Assembly: GCA_014871385.1 (NCBI GenBank)
Contig: CM026429.1
Span: forward strand, 1,586,554 to 1,650,553
DNA from: Ceratodon purpureus
Lineage: Eukaryota; Streptophyta; Bryopsida; Pseudoditrichales; Ditrichaceae
Direction: 5' to 3'
Length of the DNA stretch: 64,000 bases
Part shown: in pieces, positions 58,064 through 64,000 of the stretch
Numbering within the stretch: position 1 is the first letter of the stretch
Layout: each line of letters starts with the position of its first letter
Made by a program: the position numbers and the translations under genes
Notes under the pieces: model-generated
Database searches by the model: none
The model's input: the letters and a program-made list of their open reading frames with translations, nothing else
Told to the model about the DNA's origin: nothing

Positions 58064-61000
58064 TCATTGTTTGGAGATAAAATCGTCTAGCACTTGTTTG
58101 TCTTGATCTGCAAGGCAATATACATTGTGCCTACTATCGAAGGTAAGAGCAACACTTGATATTATACAATCCACGTCTATCCATTGCGTACCTGTGACAT
58201 CATAATTATATTTGTTGTGACCTGGTCCTTTTGAAAACCAGTTAAACATAACTTGGACTATTGGGGAACCACTCACCTTCTTACGTGTAGTGGTGGCTCG
58301 ATTGAGTAAGTCAATAGGGTTACGTGAAATGCCCCACTTTGTACCATAAGACCGCCTAATCTTTTGAACTCTCCCTATCCACGAAGAAACGGACTTTGCA
58401 CCTGATGACACAACAATTGGTACTCTAGTTCTTTGACTGTTTTGTCTGCTGCGTCTTTGTGCAGCTCGACAAGTTGACGGTGTATTAATTGTTTCGTCTT
58501 CTTCAAAATACACACCACAGTCTGTTCATAATCCAACAAGACACGTGCTAGTCGAACTGGAAGCTGATAAGTAGTCCTTGGCATTGTTAAAATATACAGA
58601 ATTGGGGATTCTAGTTAGTCTATCCTTTGACAGAAACGGATTGCCATTTAATTCAGAAACTAATGTGGACTTGTAAATCACCTTGTTGGAATACGATACC
58701 GTGGGCAAGATGCGTGATGTAGTGGTGGACTGCTGGAGCTCGGGGGCTGGTACTGTGTTGGAGGCACTTAGCATTTCTCTGATCGCTTGACGGCACTCAT
58801 CCTCTACTACGACAATCGGGTCCAAATCAGCGGCCTCTATAGATTCCTCATCCGAATCTTGGAACATCTCCACATCCCCTGTGACTTCTGCCTCTGCATT
58901 CACTGAGTCTCTCATGACCTCCCCGTCTCAATCCTCTTCCCGCTCTAGAGTCACGGGCGGTTGATAGCTCCAATGTTTACTGTCTTCAGCCTCCACCACC
59001 CACGGTTCAAGAAACCACTTCTTGTCGCGTGCAACTGCAAAGGGCGCCATGTTCAGGCCGCGGAGCATACTCTGAGCTAATTTTAAACCATCTTTAAGGC
59101 AGGTGACTATTGCTCCCTCGCTTTCAAGCCCACTGTAATTGGATAAGTCTGCAGCTGTTTCAAGTTCTCCCAACGGATGAAGCCGGGCCCAAATATTTCT
59201 CTACTTATTATGAACCCGATCGAACTTCAGCCCATTCTCCCCAAACTCGATTGCCGCAAGGTGATTTACAGTGTTGGCGCAGCCAATTAATTTGTGAAAG
59301 TCATACAACCTCTCCATGCCCTGCATTCCTCCTACTTTGCTGAAAAATATCTCACAGGAGTCTAATCTGGTTAGATGCAAGGGGACAGACAAGTCTCTAT
59401 GAAAATCATGGAAATATTTAATGAGCAACACGACAAAGTGGCAACTTAATTGAATGTCCAAATAGCATTGATTACTCACGAAACACTCTTGCACAGATAG
59501 TGTCTTTGTATTACCACCAATAGTATGATCTCCGAACTTAAACCATAACTTCCAAATTTGGAAAAAGAAAGATACTTTCGCAGAAAGCACAGCTCTTTCT
59601 CGCAAAGTTAGAGATATTGACAAAAATATATCAATGTAATTAGCTACTATCTGGAGATACATCTGAGTACCCAGAGTTCGCTCCTGATGTGCGTCTTGAT
59701 CAACTTGCAGCCTCTTGAGACTGTCCCTCACCTTCAACGAGTACAGTCGCTGGGCACTGTAGAATTCTAGCAATCAGTTCTCTGTACGTCTTCCAATCTT
59801 AGGCCATGGTTGTCATAGGTGAATTTATTGTACACTTGTCCTATGTCTTCTAACAAACAAATATATGCCCCTAGTTGGAGACTTTTCATAGCGCTATCAA
59901 GCGGATTTATCAGTTTTTTACCGTTATGCACGTAATCCTGATCATGCAAACCAACAACCCGGCCCAAATCCAAAACAGACCCGGACAAACTCCAGCCTAT
60001 CCAATTCACGTTGAACCTGACTCCACACAAGTTTGTGAAATCTTGTAACATCAACTGCCGACGTCTGGAATCTCCGAGTCAGATGCGTGGCCGATTATAG
60101 GATCCACAATCTCATCACAATGTTCCTGCCACAAACCATGAATCACAGTCCACTGTTCCCGAACCCAAGCAAAATCAAAACAATTACAAGTGACGTTAAC
60201 CACAAGCAGCAACCTATCATGCAATGGATTAACCATGATCACACTAGCAAAACTACCGATCCGATTATTCTTGAATGCGTCAACTATATTATTGTAACCA
60301 GACTCTCCAGAACCAACAACCGGTCTAAAATGTGAGTCACAATGGTGATCAACCTTGCCACCACAGAAACCAACCAGCACATCAGACCGTGACTCCCAGG
60401 ATATCCTACTTTTGACCTTTGTCTCGTCCTCCGCCAAGATAACAGGCACTGCCCCTGTGATCCCATACGGTGCCTTAGATTCACGATAGATTTCAGCAAC
60501 ACATTTGAAAATCTCTCCATGTTCCACTGCAATAAATTCCACTCCTTTCTTGTTCTCTCTTTTAGTAGTCGAGTAAGAAGGTCCAACGAAATTCAAAGCA
60601 AACAAATCACACATGCGACGCCTACCGTAGATTTTCATTGCCTGTGAGAACGACTTGGTATTTTTTGAATACCTATATCCTCCTTTCGCACGATTCAGAT
60701 TCTGAGCTACATCCCTCATGAAGTCCCATAGTGCTAGCTTTCCCCCGAACGCATTGATTCTGTGAGCAGCCAGAATATTATTACAGAAACTCAGTACATC
60801 CTTTCGATTAAAACTTTCTACAGCGCTCAATTTCAGACCTTTTGATGTTAATTTTAATTGCGCCACCTTGGCTTTCATAAGCCAGTGCAAAGTCTTCTCT
60901 TCTTTATATTTTTTTGCGAGTGTTCTACTACAACCAGCCAACTCTCTGATTGACAGATAATCTACCCTACGGCCAGGACAGCAGTCAAGAGTCCCTCTCT

Positions 61001-63304
61001 TCTCCACAGCATGACTTTACGGAGTACCCTAAGTCAAAAGTCATTCTCCTGAGGGATATCTGAGCATTCCGAACAAGTGAAATTTAGGAAGGATTCACTT
61101 GTTACACTCACGCGCTTGCACCTAACGTGTCGGAAACAGCCATCCACCGTATTAGTCTCCCCTTGGTACAGAAACTCTACTGAGGTAGCAGGTTCAGGAA
61201 CCCACATCCTCCCCGGTTTCGGATCATGCAAAAGAGGAAAAATTGCATGTTCAAAACCACCATGCGAAGTGGACTGACTTCTCAATCCCCAACAAAGCAA
61301 ACTGAGTGGAGATAGACACTCACCTGCTTCAGAGGAGGAGCAGTTGCCAACAGAGTTCTTGTCGGAGGTCTTGAACCACGCATGGAGGTCATGCTGATTC
61401 CCAACAGTGGCCCGTGACGACGAAGAAGGCCTACCTTTACGGCCTGTGTAGATAGCATTTGAGGATGGGGGGAAGGACAATAAAGTGGACCACAAAAGTG
61501 CTTAGCTCATTGTCAATTTCAGCCCGTTGTGTAAACACGCGAGAAAGTGGCATCTAAAACTTCTTGATGGGAAATTCAGTTTGGGATACAGAAAGTAGAC
61601 TTAATGTACTACAACTTCCGAAATTTGCGTTTGTAGTTGTTGAATTGAGACACCTCAATGAACACCACAAAGTTGAACAAAGTGAATGCAGCCACTTGGA
61701 AAAGTGACCGTATTACATTGTAGTTTCGACAAAAATCACTTTTGACTTCGCGGGGCCCTTTTTTTGTACATTACGCTTGTAGAAATGATCAGGGTGGCTG
61801 TGTTTGCAATCCTAGATTGGCGAGAAGTATCTCCGGGACGTTTTTAAAACACTGTTTTTGGTGAAACTTTTGGTGAGGTTTTTTTCACCGAACATTGTTT
61901 TTTAAATTGGAAAAAACATCGTTTAAAGACAATAGAGGGCCCCAAATGAAGAAATTAAGACTTTGGAAAAGTTCATTTTCATGATTTAGAACTAGCGGTC
62001 AAATTAAGTTTCAATTGAAGATGTTTTTTTTATGGAGATGCATGTAAGATAACTTACGACACCTTAAAAAGTGACTAAAATGCTCAAAAACTACACCAAA
62101 ATGCTCAAAATCAGCTTTGAGCTATGAAAAACAGCACACTTCATATTCACTTCCTAGTGATCACATATTGCACTTGGTGGTCCACTTTATTGTGCTTCCC
62201 CCTGGATGTCCTTTCTGCTGACGCCAAATCTTGCAACGCCTTGGTGTGCTTCAAGCCATGCAGGTGATTCAAGAGATTGGCCTTCAAATTCTTTCTTGCA
62301 GGGCATAGCTGGAACATCTCTCCATCGACTTTGCACCTAACTTTGTACCAAAAACTCTTCAGTTGCGTAACCTCCTGATCCCCAACGACCACAAACGGAC
62401 CTTGCCCTGTTTCCACGTCGTTATTCACCTCCTCCAAAATGGCGAGACCTTCTTGAACAAATCTCCTGTGATCAGCTGCTGTCAGAATCAATGACTTCCC
62501 CTTCGATGCTTGAGATTGGGGATGATTAGAATACTCCACTCCTTTCCTCCTTCACCACGATCTAATGTGCAACGACGACAGCAGGTGTGATTTCTTAAAG
62601 TTCGCAAATAGATTGTGAATGGCAGACTTTGAATGATCACCTGTGGTCCCTCCAAAGTCCTTCCCGCATTCCTCGCAATGCAACTTCACCACCCCCACAT
62701 CATTTAGGTCGTAGGATTTTAGGTGCCACAAGTGATCATCGAAGTCCATCTGCCCGAGTTCTCTCTGTAATTTCTTCACCTGCGTCTTATAATTCTCCAT
62801 CACCTCCTCGCCAACCAGGGTACAGAGCAAATTGCTTGCCGAGTAGGGTTCGCAACATACAGGCAGCACTGCGGAAGGCGTCGTAGGAGTCAGGGGAGGA
62901 GGTTCAGCAAACACATCCGCCTCAGTTGGAAACTCCACGGCTTCTACGCGGGCTGGAGCTTCTCCATCGCCATCAGCTTCGATTCGCCTCCGCTTGGCAG
63001 GACCCTCATCACCAACTTTGCGAGCCAGTATCACATAGATCCGTTCTCCCACGAGGTTCATCCCCTCAAAGGTACGCTTTATCCTGCACTTCTCCTCCAC
63101 ATCCCAGAAAACAAAGGGCCACTCCACGCAACCCGTAGCTTCAAGTTTCGCTCTCAAATCTAAATTCCACCCGCAATCTCCACCTCTTCCACGCGCAATC
63201 TCCACCTCTTCCACGCGCTGTCTCCTGGAATCCGAGAGAACGCGCCCTTTTTCTCCCGCCTTAGCCTCCAAAAATCTCCACCGTTGATGCCAAAATCTCC
63301 CCAT
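58064..63304 (-). pseudogene. large zinc-finger transposase-like gene, unclassified family, multiply broken
   Basis: Minus strand. First exon 63304 to about 62150, one frame with a TGA at 62554-62552. It has a basic/acidic N-terminus, a C2H2-like finger (HCEECGKDF ... HSKSAIHNLFANFKKSHLL) and a second finger (RCKVDGEMFQLCPARKNLK ... HLHGLKH). After an intron, from about 61470: Cys-rich FTCSECSDIP (61060) and a TGA, then a main body 61007-58064. This holds AEDETKV (Asp, about 60434) with LVGFCGGKVDHHCDSHFRPV, VNPLHDRLLL, GLHDQDYVHNGKKLINPLDS (about 59945), DSCEIFFSKVGGM (Glu, about 59350) and LVSELNGNPFLSKDRLTRIP (58640). Asp...Asp...Glu in DET, DQDYVHNGKKL and CEIFFSK contexts suggests an RNase H-fold transposase distantly like P-element/THAP9 types; this is inference. 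Frameshifts lie near 61010, 60055 and 59775; stops at 59203, 58930 and 58524. Confidence 0.6.
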
Positions 63305-64000
63305 CCAAAGGTGAAGAGAATACCCTAGACCCTAATTGAATACCCTAGAAAACCTAAACCTAGGCCCCTAGACTCAATCCCAGCCATTGATTACAGGTTT
63401 AGATCCTGTAAATTAATATATAGCATGGTACATTAATAAGAAAAAAATTCAAATACAAACCATTAACATGTACCCTATAGTACTTACAATTAATTTGCAC
63501 TATTTATTAGAGGCCTATATTTCAAATAACATTATTATAATTTTTAGGCCAATCTAATAAAACATACCGTATATTTGTTCTCTCCTAGTTTCTACAGTTT
63601 TTATTAAGTGCCCATCCCCGAGGATGAAACAACTTTTCTTATCCATCTGGACACATGGTCAGATGTTTTGCTCAGATGACTTGACTCCGTCGTGGAATCC
63701 AGTCCCGCACCCGGTGTATCTCACAAGAAAGTTTGCCAACTGGTTTCATGCGTTTGAAATCCCGGTGGTCACCAAGACACCTGTGAGCTGACTTTTTTTG
63801 AGAAAAGTCCTTTTCAGCAAAAACAGTGTAAATAGGACCAAGTTACCATGTCAATTTGAAATCCATGTCGATAGTGGCTGTAGAAATCTGGTTGAGAGTC
63901 AAATGGACAATAGTGTAGAATTCAGGGGACATGACCCTACCTAGAGACACGACTTGTCAAATTGACTCTAGGTACAGGCACACCCTTTAGAAATTAAGGC
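63305..64000. other. no gene recognised
   Basis: Upstream DNA of the minus-strand gene. Contains telo-box-like CCCTAG/AACCTA words at 63325-63365. Otherwise AT-rich. Confidence 0.4.

Overview
The window is nuclear DNA of a land plant or close streptophyte. Two ordinary plant-type housekeeping genes with many GT-AG introns are intact: cytosolic methionine aminopeptidase 1A (20807-26260, 16 exons, 403 aa) and 40S ribosomal protein eS27 (49023-50247, 4 exons, 86 aa). Almost everything else is transposable elements in several states of decay. The Ty3 element has a C-terminal chromodomain and several transposase families are unusual, which would fit a seedless plant, but the species cannot be fixed from sequence alone.

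Layout. 1-3990: Ty1/copia element cut by the window start. 5299-14661: a 9.4 kb unit with imperfect 36-bp terminal inverted repeats. It carries a three-exon 940-codon gene with a Cys motif (6173-9198), a coiled-coil/RING-like gene with one in-frame stop (9414-11457) and an unrecognised gene on the other strand (13905 to about 12748). 14676-19341: rearranged copia DNA, namely an inverted LTR-derived segment, a pol fragment, and a forward LTR split by a 2.77 kb non-autonomous CACTA-like element whose empty site can be read from the inverted copy. 20807-26260: MAP1A. 27324-30433: pogo/CENP-B-like DD35D transposase gene with a broken C-terminal coiled coil. 30434-35101: AT-rich, no gene seen. 35102-35820: fragment of an adenylate kinase 6 (hCINAP)-type gene. 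36790-41533: a ubiquitin-like gene split by a 4.3 kb Mutator-like element (long TIRs, SWIM zinc finger, near-perfect 8-bp target duplication).

42065-47900: complete-length Ty3/gypsy chromodomain element with two LTRs and a perfect GTAGG target duplication. Its LTRs hold a decamer array resembling heat-shock elements. Its ORFs are broken, the protease core is missing, and the catalytic integrase Glu is replaced by Lys. 48459-48722: Harbinger-type MITE just upstream of eS27. 51468-52345: three tRNA-like SINE candidates. 52680-55130: decayed LINE. 56314-56733: hypothetical gene. 58064-63304: a long minus-strand gene of a second unclassified transposase-like family, broken by stops and frameshifts.

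The housekeeping genes are intact, while the mobile genes are nearly full length but carry isolated stops that mostly read as CAG to TAG or CGA to TGA. That is the expected footprint of deamination of methylated cytosine in silenced elements.
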